Source: Allonocardiopsis opalescens (lineage in GTDB: Bacteria; Actinomycetota; Actinomycetes; Streptosporangiales; Streptosporangiaceae). From it: a DNA stretch of 64,000 nucleotides. The DNA lies in NCBI RefSeq assembly GCF_003002095.1, contig NZ_PVZC01000010.1, positions 1-64,000 on the forward strand, in the 5' to 3' direction. Positions 35,044 to 42,574 of the stretch are shown here, piece by piece (positions within the stretch are counted from its first letter, which is position 1; each line of letters starts with the position of its first letter). The translations under genes were made by a program, and so were the position numbers. The notes under the pieces are model-generated. The model did not search any database, was not told the origin of the DNA, and worked only from the letters and a program-made list of their open reading frames with translations.

Positions 35044-35532
35044 TCACGGCCGCGCCGCCACCGCCCACGGCCCCTCCGGCTCCAGCGCCGCCAGCACCTC
35101 CACCAGGTTCGGCGGCTCCACCCGCTCCGCCAGCGACCCCACCTCCGCCCACGGCACCCACCGCGCCTCCAGCAGCGCGTCCACCTCATAGGTGTGCAGC
35201 CCCGCACGCGACAGCGCCGGCGGCTCGTCAAAGCGCGCGAAGAAGAAGCTCTCGGTGCCCACGAACCGCATGCCGTTCCACACCGTGTCCCGCTTCACCA
35301 GCACCGAACACGAACCCACCGCCGAGGGCGGCAGCCCCGTCTCCTCCACCAACTCCCGCTTGGCCGCGCCCAGCGCGTCCTCACCGTCCTCGATCCCGCC
35401 TCCCGGCGGCTCCCACAGCACCCCGCCGTCGGCGGGGTCGCGCCACCGCAGCAGCAGAACCCGGTCCGCCCCGTCCACGCACAGCACCCGCGCCGCCGGA
35501 CGGTGCTGCGTCTGGGGATAGTGAACATCCAT
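35044..35532 (-). CDS. Nudix hydrolase
   Basis: The 162-residue protein has the Nudix box 'PGGGIEDGEDALGAAKREL' followed by 'VEETGL' (about 44-68) and a C-terminal acidic helix. ATG 35532 lies 7 nt after TACGGT (leaderless). It is divergent from the EamA gene. It is distinct from the Nudix protein at 32928-33425; the two share only the box. Substrate unknown; (d)NTP pool cleaning or NDP-sugar hydrolysis are both possible. Confidence 0.88.
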   Translation of the reverse strand: MDVHYPQTQHRPAARVLCVDGADRVLLLRWRDPADGGVLWEPPGGGIEDGEDALGAAKRELVEETGLPPSAVGSCSVLVKRDTVWNGMRFVGTESFFFARFDEPPALSRAGLHTYEVDALLEARWVPWAEVGSLAERVEPPNLVEVLAALEPEGPWAVAARP

Positions 35533-35604
35533 ACCCGAAACCGTATCCCCGACCGCCCCCACGCGGGGCCACCGCCCCCGACGCCCTCGGCTAGAGTCGC
35601 CCCC

Positions 35605-35637
35605 GTGAGCACCGCGAACCCCGCCCGACCCCGTTGA
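35605..35637 (+). CDS. Possible 10-residue leader peptide before the EamA gene
   Basis: GTG 35605 is 7 nt after TAGAGT, the leaderless spacing seen across this window. The frame reads MSTANPARPR and stops at TGA 35635-35637, overlapping the TTG start of the EamA gene (TTGA). It may be a coupling leader. Alternatively the EamA gene once began here and suffered a frameshift. Confidence 0.4.
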   Translation: MSTANPARPR

Positions 35638-36572
35638 CCCCCCGCACCGCCGGCCTGGGCTACGCCATCGCCTCCGCCATCGCCTTCGGCGGCTCCGGCC
35701 CCTTCGCCCGCCCCCTCATCGACGCCGGACTCCACCCCCTGCACGTCACCTGGCTGCGCCTGGCCGGAGCCGCCCTGCTGCTGCTCCCCGTCGCCATCGC
35801 CCACCGCGGCGCCCTGCGCACCCGCCCCGGCCTCCTCATCGCCTACGGCGTCTTCCCGATGGCCGGCGTCCAGGCCTTCTACTTCGCCGCCATCGCCCGC
35901 GTCCCCGTCGGCGTCGCCCTGCTCATCGAATTCCTCGGCCCCGTCTTCGTCCTCGCCTGGATCCGGCTGGTACGCCGCCGCCGGGTGCCCCGCACCGCCA
36001 CCCTCGGCGTCATCCTCGCCGTCACCGGCCTGGCCTGCGTCGTCGAGGTATGGGCCGGACTGCGCTTCGACGCCCTGGGCCTGCTGCTGGCCCTGGGCGC
36101 CGCGGGCTGCCAGGCCGCCTACTTCCTGCTGTCGGACACCCACGACGACCGTCCCCCCGTCGCCCCCCTGGCCGTCATCGCCTACGGCACCCTGGTGGCC
36201 ACCGCCGTCGTCACCCTCATCGCCCGCCCCTGGACCATCCCCGTGAGCGTCCTCGCCCAGCCCGTCCCCGTCGGCGGGCTCACCCTGCCGGGCTGGACCG
36301 CCGTCGCCTGGATCGTCGCCGTGTGCACCGTGCTCGCCTACATCACCGGGGTGGCCGCCGTGCGCCGCCTGTCGGCGCCCGTCGCCGGCGCCGTCGCCTG
36401 CCTGGAGGCGGTGGTGGCCACCGCCCTGGCCTGGGTCCTGCTCGGCGAACACCTCACCTGGCCGCAGATCCTGGGCGGCCTCATCATTCTGACCGGCGCG
36501 TTCATCGCCCAGCGCGCCGCCAACACGCCCACCGCCCCCGCGGCCGCACCCGCCCGCGAGAACACCCGCTGA
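35634..36572 (+). CDS. EamA-family (RhtA-like) exporter
   Basis: The 312-residue protein has ten transmembrane helices in two EamA halves ('GYAIASAIAFGGSGPFARPL' at the start; 'GPVFVLAWIRLVRRR'; 'VACLEAVVATALAWVLLGE' in the second half). RhtA-type members export amino acids such as threonine or homoserine. The start is uncertain: TTG 35634 is the first codon in frame and has no ribosome-binding site, but it overlaps the stop of a 10-codon leaderless frame. Translational coupling or a frameshifted N-terminus would each explain this. Confidence 0.85.
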   Translation: MTPRTAGLGYAIASAIAFGGSGPFARPLIDAGLHPLHVTWLRLAGAALLLLPVAIAHRGALRTRPGLLIAYGVFPMAGVQAFYFAAIARVPVGVALLIEFLGPVFVLAWIRLVRRRRVPRTATLGVILAVTGLACVVEVWAGLRFDALGLLLALGAAGCQAAYFLLSDTHDDRPPVAPLAVIAYGTLVATAVVTLIARPWTIPVSVLAQPVPVGGLTLPGWTAVAWIVAVCTVLAYITGVAAVRRLSAPVAGAVACLEAVVATALAWVLLGEHLTWPQILGGLIILTGAFIAQRAANTPTAPAAAPARENTR

Positions 36573-36582
36573 CCCGCCGCGC

Positions 36583-37320
36583 TCAGGCGGGCCGGCCCCA
36601 CACCGACACATGGCGGCCGCTGTCGGCGGTGAAGGGCTCACGCGCCCACCCCTCCCAGCGCCCGCGCAGTTCCAGCCCGGCCAGCCGCGCCATCAGGTCC
36701 AACTCCGCGGGCCACACATAGCGGAAGGGCACCGACCAGTAGGAGCCCCGCCCGTCCACCACCTTCACGTAGTTGGAGCTCATCGCCTGAGTGGCCACGT
36801 CGTAGACGTCATAGGCCCACCCGGCGGGCCCCACGTCGAAGGGCACCACCCGCTGCCCCGGCGGCAGCCGCCGCAGATCGGGCACCCCCACCTCGACCAC
36901 GAAGCACCCGCCCGGCTCCAGATGCGCGGCGGCGTTGCGGAAGCACGCCACCTGCGCCTCCTGGCTGGTGAGGTTCATGATCGTGTTGAACACCAGGTAG
37001 ACGAGGGAGAAGGAGCCCGCCACCCGGGTGGTGGCGAAGTCGCCGATCGACACCCCCACCGCGTCCCCGCCCGGCTTGGCCCGCAGCCGCGCCACCATCG
37101 CCCGCGACATGTCGATGCCGTGCACCTGCACCCCCCGCGCCGCCAGCGGCAGCGCGATGCGCCCGGTGCCCACCCCCAGCTCCAGCGCCCGCCCGGCCCC
37201 GGCCAGACCGGCCAGAAAGTCCACGGTCGCCGCCACCACCTCGGGCGCGAACATCTCCGAGGAGGGGTCGTCGTAGCCGGCCGCGATGCTCTCGCCGAAA
37301 TACCCGTCCGGATCGTCCAT
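36583..37320 (-). CDS. Class I SAM-dependent methyltransferase
   Basis: The 245-residue protein has motif I 'ALELGVGTGRIALPLA' (about 44-59), an acid after strand 2 ('VHGIDMSRAMV', about 66-76), 'GDFATT', and 'FSLVYLVFNTIMNL' (motif post-I/II). The N-terminal 'YDDPSSEMFAPEVV' is typical of the family of small-molecule methyltransferases. ATG 37320 is 6 nt after TACCGT (leaderless). Substrate unknown. It is convergent with the EamA gene. Confidence 0.86.
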   Translation of the reverse strand: MDDPDGYFGESIAAGYDDPSSEMFAPEVVAATVDFLAGLAGAGRALELGVGTGRIALPLAARGVQVHGIDMSRAMVARLRAKPGGDAVGVSIGDFATTRVAGSFSLVYLVFNTIMNLTSQEAQVACFRNAAAHLEPGGCFVVEVGVPDLRRLPPGQRVVPFDVGPAGWAYDVYDVATQAMSSNYVKVVDGRGSYWSVPFRYVWPAELDLMARLAGLELRGRWEGWAREPFTADSGRHVSVWGRPA

Positions 37321-37464
37321 GGCCGGACGGTAACCCCGCCGCCCCGCACACCGCGACCGAATTTCCCCCGGCCCGGTTCGGCGGGCGCGCACCCGCCCCA
37401 CGCCCGGGAGGCACACCAGCCGCGGCGGCGGGGGAGTCCTCGCCCGCCCAGACGCCGGCGGGAG

Positions 37465-38208
37465 TCAGCCGGTCCACCGCCGGTGCGGGTGGCCGACCGC
37501 CACCAACTCCGTACCCGCCCGCGCCTCGCACACCCCGTCTTCGGCCAGGTGCACCAGCCCGCCGGCCCCGGCCTCAACCCGCCGGCTTCCGGCGCGCACC
37601 GCCACCGCGCCGCGCACCACCGCCAGCACGGCCGCACCCTCCACCGGCACCGACCCGGCCGCGTCCCAGCGCAGCAGCGCCACGCCCAGCGCCGATCCGT
37701 CGCCCGCCCCGACCAGTTCGCCGGCCCGCACCGCCGCACCGGCGCGCGCCCACGACGCCACGTCGGCGCCGGCCAGGCGGCGCAGCCGGGCGCGGGGGTC
37801 CACCGGCACGTCCTCGCCGCGCTCGGCGGCGGCGGCGCGCTCCCGCCACGCCCGCGCGTAGGGCGGATGCGCCACGCACACGTACGCGGTGTCGGCCTCG
37901 GCCCGGTACTCGCCCGCGGTGCCGCGCGGCAGGAACAGCGCCTCGCCCGCCCGGGCCGTGGCGTCGCCCAGCGCGCTGCGCACGGTGAGCGCTCCGGAGG
38001 TGATGACGAAGACCTCGTCGTAGGGGATGGGGGAGGCCGCCTCGTCCAGCACCCCGGCGCCGAAGCGGGCGAAGCCCGCCCCCAGCCCGGCGGCGTCGGC
38101 CTCGCCCACGACCTCGCCGATGGCCACCTCCTGCCCGTCGTTCTCCCACCGGGTCCACTCGGCCGGATCCTGATCGGTGAACGCCCGCACCCGCGCGGCC
38201 TCGGCCAT
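37465..38208 (-). CDS. Bicupin protein, EutQ-like N-terminal cupin
   Basis: The 247-residue protein has an N-terminal cupin resembling EutQ/ethanolamine-type cupins ('PIPYDEVFVITSGALTVRSA', about 62-81; 'AGEALFLPRGTAGEY') and a second, weaker cupin-like half ('EGAAVLAVVRGAVAV', 'AGAGGLVHLAEDGVC'). The metal ligands of the first half are incomplete (Glu present, the paired His absent). Function unknown. ATG 38208 has GGAG close upstream. It is driven by a MerR-type promoter at 38268-38298, so it is likely induced by a specific effector. Confidence 0.72.
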   Translation of the reverse strand: MAEAARVRAFTDQDPAEWTRWENDGQEVAIGEVVGEADAAGLGAGFARFGAGVLDEAASPIPYDEVFVITSGALTVRSALGDATARAGEALFLPRGTAGEYRAEADTAYVCVAHPPYARAWRERAAAAERGEDVPVDPRARLRRLAGADVASWARAGAAVRAGELVGAGDGSALGVALLRWDAAGSVPVEGAAVLAVVRGAVAVRAGSRRVEAGAGGLVHLAEDGVCEARAGTELVAVGHPHRRWTG

Positions 38209-38267
38209 GCTCTCCCCGCTCACATTTCGTACGAGGGCGGCCCCGGTGGCCGCCCGGCAGGGAACAC

Positions 38268-38304
38268 ACGCTAGAAGCTCAAGTCCGGTTGAGGTCAACC
38301 GGAC
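38268..38304 (-). promoter_or_regulatory. MerR-type promoter with 19-bp spacer and dyad
   Basis: On the minus strand, TTGACC (38298-38293) and TAGCGT (38273-38268) are separated by exactly 19 nt. A CCTCAA-CCGGAC-TTGAGC dyad lies at and inside the spacer. A second, perfect 10-2-10 inverted repeat covers 38283-38304. Long spacers with a central dyad are the hallmark of MerR-family activation. No merR gene is adjacent. Confidence 0.7.
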
Positions 38305-38492
38305 GGCCGGTCCCGGCGCCGCGCAAGGCCCGGGAGACCTCGGTACGGCCCGGGCCGCGCCTCGCGCCGGGCGCGTCGCCGCGGCACCGGCCGTGCCCGC
38401 TCCGCGAGGGGTTCCTCCTGATCACGGGCATGCTCGCGCCATCCGCGAGCGCAAGGGGCCGCACTCGACGAAGGGCTGCAGGACCGCCCTCC

Positions 38493-39161
38493 TCACCGCA
38501 GCGGCGGCCCCGCCCACAGCCGCACCCCGTCGGGCTCGACGCGCGCCCGCACCGACCGCAGGTCGGTCACGACCACATCGGCGGTCAGCGCCTCGGGGGA
38601 GTGGGAGGTGGCCACGGCGATGGCCACCATGCCGGCCGCCCGCGCCGAGGCCAGCCCCGCCGGGGCGTCCTCCACCGCCACGCACCGCCCCGGTTCGGCG
38701 CCCAGCCGCCGCGCGCCCAGCGCGAAGGGCTCGGGATCGGGCTTGCCGCGCGCCACGTCGTCGGCGGTCACCAGCTCAGGCGGCTCGATGCCCGCCGCGG
38801 CGAGCCGCGCCTCGGCCAGCGGCGCCGTGCACGAGGTGACCACCGCCCACCGCCGCGCCGGCAGCGCCGCCAGCAGTTCGCGGGTGCCGGGCAGCACCCG
38901 CACCCCCTCGGCGGCCGCCACCTCCAGCTCCTCGATGCGCCGGTTGGCCGCCGCCACCTCGCCGGCGGGCAGCAGATCGGCGATGATCTCCGCCGAAGGG
39001 CGGCCGTGCGCGTGCACCCGCGCGAACTCCTCGCGGCCCACCCCGTACTCGGCCGCCCACCGGGTCCAGCACTCCACCGTGACCGCGGTGGAGTCCACCA
39101 GGGTGCCGTCCATGTCGAACAGCACCGCCTCGGCCGCCGCCTCGAAGCCCTCCACCGTCAC
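38493..39161 (-). CDS. HAD-superfamily hydrolase (phosphatase/phosphomutase-like)
   Basis: The 222-residue protein has HAD motif I 'LFDMDGTLVDS' (14-24, nucleophile Asp16), a helical cap, motif II 'WAVVTSCTAP' (about 105), the motif III Lys in 'GKPDPEPF' (about 140) and motif IV 'VEDAPAGLASA'. It is in the sugar-phosphatase/beta-phosphoglucomutase subfamily. GTG 39161 overlaps the stop of the exonuclease III gene by 4 nt (GTGA), so the two are cotranscribed and coupled. Substrate unknown. Confidence 0.9.
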   Translation of the reverse strand: MTVEGFEAAAEAVLFDMDGTLVDSTAVTVECWTRWAAEYGVGREEFARVHAHGRPSAEIIADLLPAGEVAAANRRIEELEVAAAEGVRVLPGTRELLAALPARRWAVVTSCTAPLAEARLAAAGIEPPELVTADDVARGKPDPEPFALGARRLGAEPGRCVAVEDAPAGLASARAAGMVAIAVATSHSPEALTADVVVTDLRSVRARVEPDGVRLWAGPPLR

Positions 39162-39964
39162 ACCGCCACGTCGTAGGCGACGGTCACCGGGGCGTGGTCG
39201 GACCAGCGCGTGTCATAGGACTCCGCCCGCTCCACCACCGCCGACACCGCCTTGGCGGCCAGCCCAGGGGTGGCGACCTGCAGGTCGATGCGCCACCCGG
39301 CGTCGTTGTCGAATGCCTTGCCCCGCACCGACCACCACGAGTACGGCCCCGGCCCCTCCGGGTGCAGCGCCCGCACCACGTCGACGAACCCGGCCTCCTC
39401 GTAGACCCGCGTCAGCCACTCCCGCTCCTCGGGCAGGAAGCCGGAGTTCTTGCGGTTGGTGCGCCAGTTCTTCAGGTCGTCCTCGCGGTGGGCGATGTTC
39501 CAGTCGCCGCACACCACCAGTTCGCGGCCCTCGGCCTCCACCTCGGCGCGCCGCCGCACCAGGAAGGGCAGGAAGGTGTCCATGAACCGCTCCTTCTCCG
39601 CCTGCCGGGGGGTGCCCACCTCGCCCGAGGGCAGGTACAGGCTGGCCACCGACACCGGCCCGAAGTCGGCCTCCACATAGCGGCCGCTGCGGTCGAACTC
39701 CGCCACCCCGAAGCCCGCCCGCACCGCCGAGGGCTCCCGGCGGCTCAGCAGCGCCACCCCCGCGCGGCCCTTGGCCTCGGCCGCCGCCTCCAGCACCAGG
39801 TGCCAGCCGTCGGGCTCGCGCACCGCCTCCGGCAGCTGCGCCAGCTCCGCCCGGGTCTCCTGCAGGCACGCCACATCGGCGTCGGTGCCCGCCAGCCACT
39901 CCAGGTAGCCCTTCTTCGCCGCCGCACGCAGCCCGTTCACGTTTACCGTCGTCACTTTGAGCAC
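39158..39964 (-). CDS. xthA: Exodeoxyribonuclease III / AP endonuclease
   Basis: The 268-residue protein is a complete ExoIII-type endonuclease/exonuclease/phosphatase fold: 'TTVNVNGLRAA' (Asn ligand), 'VACLQETRA' (Glu), 'VASLYLPSGE', 'CGDWNIAHREDDL' (catalytic Asp/Asn), 'WSVRGKAFDNDAGWRID' and C-terminal 'RWSDHAPV' (catalytic Asp-His). It repairs abasic sites in DNA. GTG 39964 is 7 nt after TAGGCT (leaderless); an upstream in-frame start would cross that box. It is the first gene of a two-gene operon with the HAD hydrolase. Confidence 0.92.
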   Translation of the reverse strand: MLKVTTVNVNGLRAAAKKGYLEWLAGTDADVACLQETRAELAQLPEAVREPDGWHLVLEAAAEAKGRAGVALLSRREPSAVRAGFGVAEFDRSGRYVEADFGPVSVASLYLPSGEVGTPRQAEKERFMDTFLPFLVRRRAEVEAEGRELVVCGDWNIAHREDDLKNWRTNRKNSGFLPEEREWLTRVYEEAGFVDVVRALHPEGPGPYSWWSVRGKAFDNDAGWRIDLQVATPGLAAKAVSAVVERAESYDTRWSDHAPVTVAYDVAV

Positions 39965-40091
39965 GTCAGGCAGCCTAAACGGGACGGCGCCCACCGTCGA
40001 AGCCGCACCCCGCCGCGGCGCGGGAGGCCCGGTCGGGGCGGGGGAGCGGCACGCGGAGGCGGGCGGGCGGCCGGGGGGAGAGCCTCGCGAC

Positions 40092-40120
40092 TAGACAGGC
40101 GATTAGCTAATTGCCATAAT
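40092..40120 (+). promoter_or_regulatory. ArsR promoter with the operator filling the spacer
   Basis: TAGACA (40092-40097) and CATAAT (40115-40120) are 17 nt apart. The spacer is taken up by a near-palindrome (40098-40115) with a perfect 10-bp core ATTAGCTAAT (40102-40111). ATG 40127 lies 6 nt after the -10 box. Repressor binding would directly block RNA polymerase, as is usual for ArsR autoregulation. Confidence 0.75.
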
Positions 40121-40126
40121 TCCTTT

Positions 40127-40429
40127 ATGCTCGACGTGGACCTCGTCAAGGCACTCGCCAACGACAAACGCCTGCTCATCCTCCAGTGGCTGCGCGACCC
40201 CGAACGCCACTTCCCGCCCCAGCGCGACGGCGACCTGGTGCGCGACGGCGTCTGCTCCCTGTTCATCGCCGACAAGCTCGGCGTCAGCCAGCCCACCTGC
40301 GGCGAACACCTCAAGATCCTCAGCAAGGCCGGACTCGTCCGCGGCAAGAAGATCAAGCAGTGGGTCTTCTACCAGCGCGACGAGGACCGCATCGCCCAGG
40401 CCAAGGAGGCCCTCGGCCGTGACTGGTGA
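40127..40429 (+). CDS. ArsR/SmtB family transcriptional regulator
   Basis: The 100-residue winged-helix protein starts 'LVKALANDKRLLILQWL' and has 'LGVSQPTCGEHLKILSKAGL' (about 56-75, with one Cys in the recognition helix). A wing with 'GKKIKQWVFYQRDE' follows. A second Cys lies in 'DGVCSLFI' (about 43). The two Cys are not in the classic C-x-C metal site, so thiol redox or an atypical metal site is possible. The start is leaderless. Its end overlaps the YbaK-like gene by 11 nt, making a regulator-first operon of three genes. Confidence 0.9.
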   Translation: MLDVDLVKALANDKRLLILQWLRDPERHFPPQRDGDLVRDGVCSLFIADKLGVSQPTCGEHLKILSKAGLVRGKKIKQWVFYQRDEDRIAQAKEALGRDW

Positions 40430-40940
40430 ACCCGCCGCCACCGCACCCGCACCCCCCGGCCCGCCCGCCGACCTGCACACCCGCCTCATCGCCGACCTCG
40501 CCACCACCCGCCACCGCCTCATCCACCACCCGCCCGAAGGCCGCACCGAACGCGTCAGCGCCCTGCGCGGCCACCCCGCCGCCCAGGCCGCCAAATGCCT
40601 GATCGCCATGGTCAAGACCGGCAAGAAGCACACCCGCTACGCCCTGGCCGTCATCCCCGGCGACGCCCGCCTGGACCTGCCCGCCCTCAAAGCCCTCCTC
40701 GGCGGCACCTACGCCGCCTTCGCCGACCGCGCCAAGGCCGAGGAACTCGCCGGCACCGTCAGCGGCACCGTGCTGCCCATCAGCTACCACCCGCGCCTGG
40801 AGACCGTCGCCGACCCCGCCCTGCTGACCCACCCCGAGATCTACTTCAACGCCGCCCGCCTGGACGTCTCCGTCGCCCTGGCCACCGACGACTACCTGCG
40901 CCTGGCCGCCCCCCGCATCGCCCCCATCACCACCGCCTGA
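40419..40940 (+). CDS. YbaK/EbsC-type aminoacyl-tRNA deacylase-like protein
   Basis: The 173-residue protein has the YbaK/ProX fold: the conserved Lys region 'AAKCLIAMVKTGKKHTRYA', 'VIPGDARLDLPALK', 'TVLPISYHPRLETVADPALL' and 'EIYFNAARLDVSVAL'. Family members deacylate mischarged tRNA, mainly Cys- or Ala-tRNA(Pro). GTG 40419 lies inside the end of the ArsR gene. An N-terminal Pro-rich extension of about 17 residues precedes the domain. The role in this operon is unclear; control by an ArsR regulator is unusual for an editing enzyme. Confidence 0.85.
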   Translation: MTGEPAATAPAPPGPPADLHTRLIADLATTRHRLIHHPPEGRTERVSALRGHPAAQAAKCLIAMVKTGKKHTRYALAVIPGDARLDLPALKALLGGTYAAFADRAKAEELAGTVSGTVLPISYHPRLETVADPALLTHPEIYFNAARLDVSVALATDDYLRLAAPRIAPITTA

Positions 40941-40953
40941 CGGGAGCCCCTCC

Positions 40954-41325
40954 GTGCACCACCCCGGCTACGACATCCACCACGACCCGCTGTTCACCAC
41001 CCTCCAGACCATGGACCTGCGCGCCCTCGCCGACCGCGTCGACCACCCCTGGCACAACCAGACCCTCACCCGCGTCGGCGACGTCCTGATCCGCCTCGGC
41101 GTCATGCAGGGGGAGTACCACTGGCACGCGCACGCCGGACAGGACGAGTTCTTCCTGGTCCTGGACGGCCTGTTCCGCATCGAACTCGACGGCGCCGACA
41201 CCGTCGAACTCCGCCCCTGGCAGGGCTTCACCGTCCCCGCTCGGATGCGGCACCGCCCCGTCGCCCCCGTGCGCAGCACCGTCGTCATGATCGAGCGCGC
41301 CGACGTCACCCCCACCGGCGACTGA
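40954..41325 (+). CDS. Single-domain cupin protein
   Basis: The 123-residue protein has both cupin motifs: 'GEYHWHAHAGQDEFFLVLDG' (about 53-72; His, His, Glu ligands) and 'LRPWQGFTVPARMRHRP' (about 87-103, with the final His). All four metal ligands seem present, so it binds a divalent metal. GTG 40954 follows GGGAG by about 7 nt and lies 13 nt after the YbaK stop. Last gene of the ArsR operon. Substrate unknown. Confidence 0.87.
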   Translation: MHHPGYDIHHDPLFTTLQTMDLRALADRVDHPWHNQTLTRVGDVLIRLGVMQGEYHWHAHAGQDEFFLVLDGLFRIELDGADTVELRPWQGFTVPARMRHRPVAPVRSTVVMIERADVTPTGD

Positions 41326-41363
41326 CCGCGACGCCGAACCCGGCCGCGCGCCCGCACCGCCCC

Positions 41364-42398
41364 CTACTCCGCCGCGCCGCCCAGGCGCCGCAGCACCCCG
41401 TAGGTGCGGTTGGAGCGCGCCGCCTCCCGCTGCGCCGACGCGGTGACGTCGATGTAGTTCTGGCTGCTGACGATCGAGGAGTGCCCCAGCAGCCGCATGA
41501 TCTCGGCGACCCCGGCGCCGTCCTCGGCCAGCCGGGTGGCGAAGGTGTGCCGCAGCGCGTGCACCAGGGTGCCGCGCGCCACCCGGTCCTGCACCCCGGC
41601 GTAGCGGTAGCACTGCCGCACCAGGTACTGCAGCCCGCCCCGGCGCAGCCCCGCCCCCCGGTTGTCCACCAGCAGCGGATCGGCGCCCGAGGGGCGGCGC
41701 CCGAAGCGCGCGCGGCGGGTGCGCAGGTACTCCTCGACCAGCACCTCCAGCGGCGCCTCGATCGGCAGGGCGCGCGGCCGCCCGCCCTTGCCCACCACGC
41801 TCAGCCGCCGCTCGCCGGGCCGCCCGGCCAGCGAGTCCACCCGCAGCCCCAGCAGCTCCGCCGAGCGCAGCCCGGTCAGCAGCGCCAGCGCCAGCACCGT
41901 CAGATCGCGCTCGGGCCAGGGGTCGCGCGCCTTGCGCGACCCGGCCGCCACCGCCTCAAGCAGCCGCTCGGGGGTGTCCTCGCCCAGCAGCGGCTTGGGG
42001 GTGCGCGGAGGCAGCCGCGGCCGCTCCACCGCGGGCATCGGGTTCCCGGCCGCCAGGCCCTCGGCCACGCAGAACTGGAAGAACTGGTTCCAGGTGGACC
42101 AGCCCCGCACCACACTGGAGGCCGCGCGCTCGGCGGCGAAGCCCGCGAAGGCCCGCCGCAGCAGCGCCCCGGTGAGGTCGTCCAGCACCAGTTCGCCCGG
42201 CTCGCGCCCGGCCGCGCGCTCCGCGCACGCCAGCACCGCCGCCAGGTCGCGCCGGTAGGCCTCCAGGGTGTGCCGCGAGGGCTTGGCCGGCGCCCGCGCC
42301 ACCAGGAAGTCCTCCACCACCGCGGCCACCCTGGGGGAGGCCCCCGCCGTCCCGCCGCCCGCCCGCACCGGCCCGGCGTCCGCGCCCTGGTCACCCAT
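41364..42398 (-). CDS. XerC/D-like tyrosine recombinase
   Basis: The 344-residue protein has an N-terminal core-binding domain ('SRHTLEAYRRDLAAVLAC') and the catalytic set: Arg in 'TGLRSAELLGL', Lys in 'VGKGGRPRALPI', 'HALRHTFATRL' (His-x-x-Arg), 'LLGHSSIVSSQNYIDV' (His and nucleophile Tyr). Length and motifs are XerC/D-like, but no dif-like site or partner is visible. ATG 42398 is 6 nt after CATGAT (leaderless). It is a different subfamily from the recombinase at 30264-31499. Confidence 0.87.
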   Translation of the reverse strand: MGDQGADAGPVRAGGGTAGASPRVAAVVEDFLVARAPAKPSRHTLEAYRRDLAAVLACAERAAGREPGELVLDDLTGALLRRAFAGFAAERAASSVVRGWSTWNQFFQFCVAEGLAAGNPMPAVERPRLPPRTPKPLLGEDTPERLLEAVAAGSRKARDPWPERDLTVLALALLTGLRSAELLGLRVDSLAGRPGERRLSVVGKGGRPRALPIEAPLEVLVEEYLRTRRARFGRRPSGADPLLVDNRGAGLRRGGLQYLVRQCYRYAGVQDRVARGTLVHALRHTFATRLAEDGAGVAEIMRLLGHSSIVSSQNYIDVTASAQREAARSNRTYGVLRRLGGAAE

Positions 42399-42524
42399 GG
42401 TCACATCATGGCGCACCGGGGCGACAGCGGGGACGCGGACGGGCAGTGGGGGAGCGGCCCGCGTGCGGACCGGGTGTCTCCGTGCCGGAAAACCGCCCGG
42501 ATCGACACAAAGACTACTAAATGG

Positions 42525-42544
42525 TGCATAACTACATTTATGCA
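42525..42544. promoter_or_regulatory. Perfect AT-rich inverted repeat
   Basis: TGCATAA-CTACAT-TTATGCA, a 7-6-7 perfect inverted repeat in an AT-rich island (about 42505-42560), 127 nt upstream of the minus-strand recombinase. It could be an operator or a recombination core. Confidence 0.6.
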
Positions 42545-42574
42545 TCAAATATGGAGATGGTCCGGAGGCCGCGA

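Noticed and set aside
36050-36721. 223-codon plus-strand frame overlapping the EamA gene
   Set aside because: Frame-shifted shadow of the EamA and methyltransferase region; Arg/Pro-rich with no motif.
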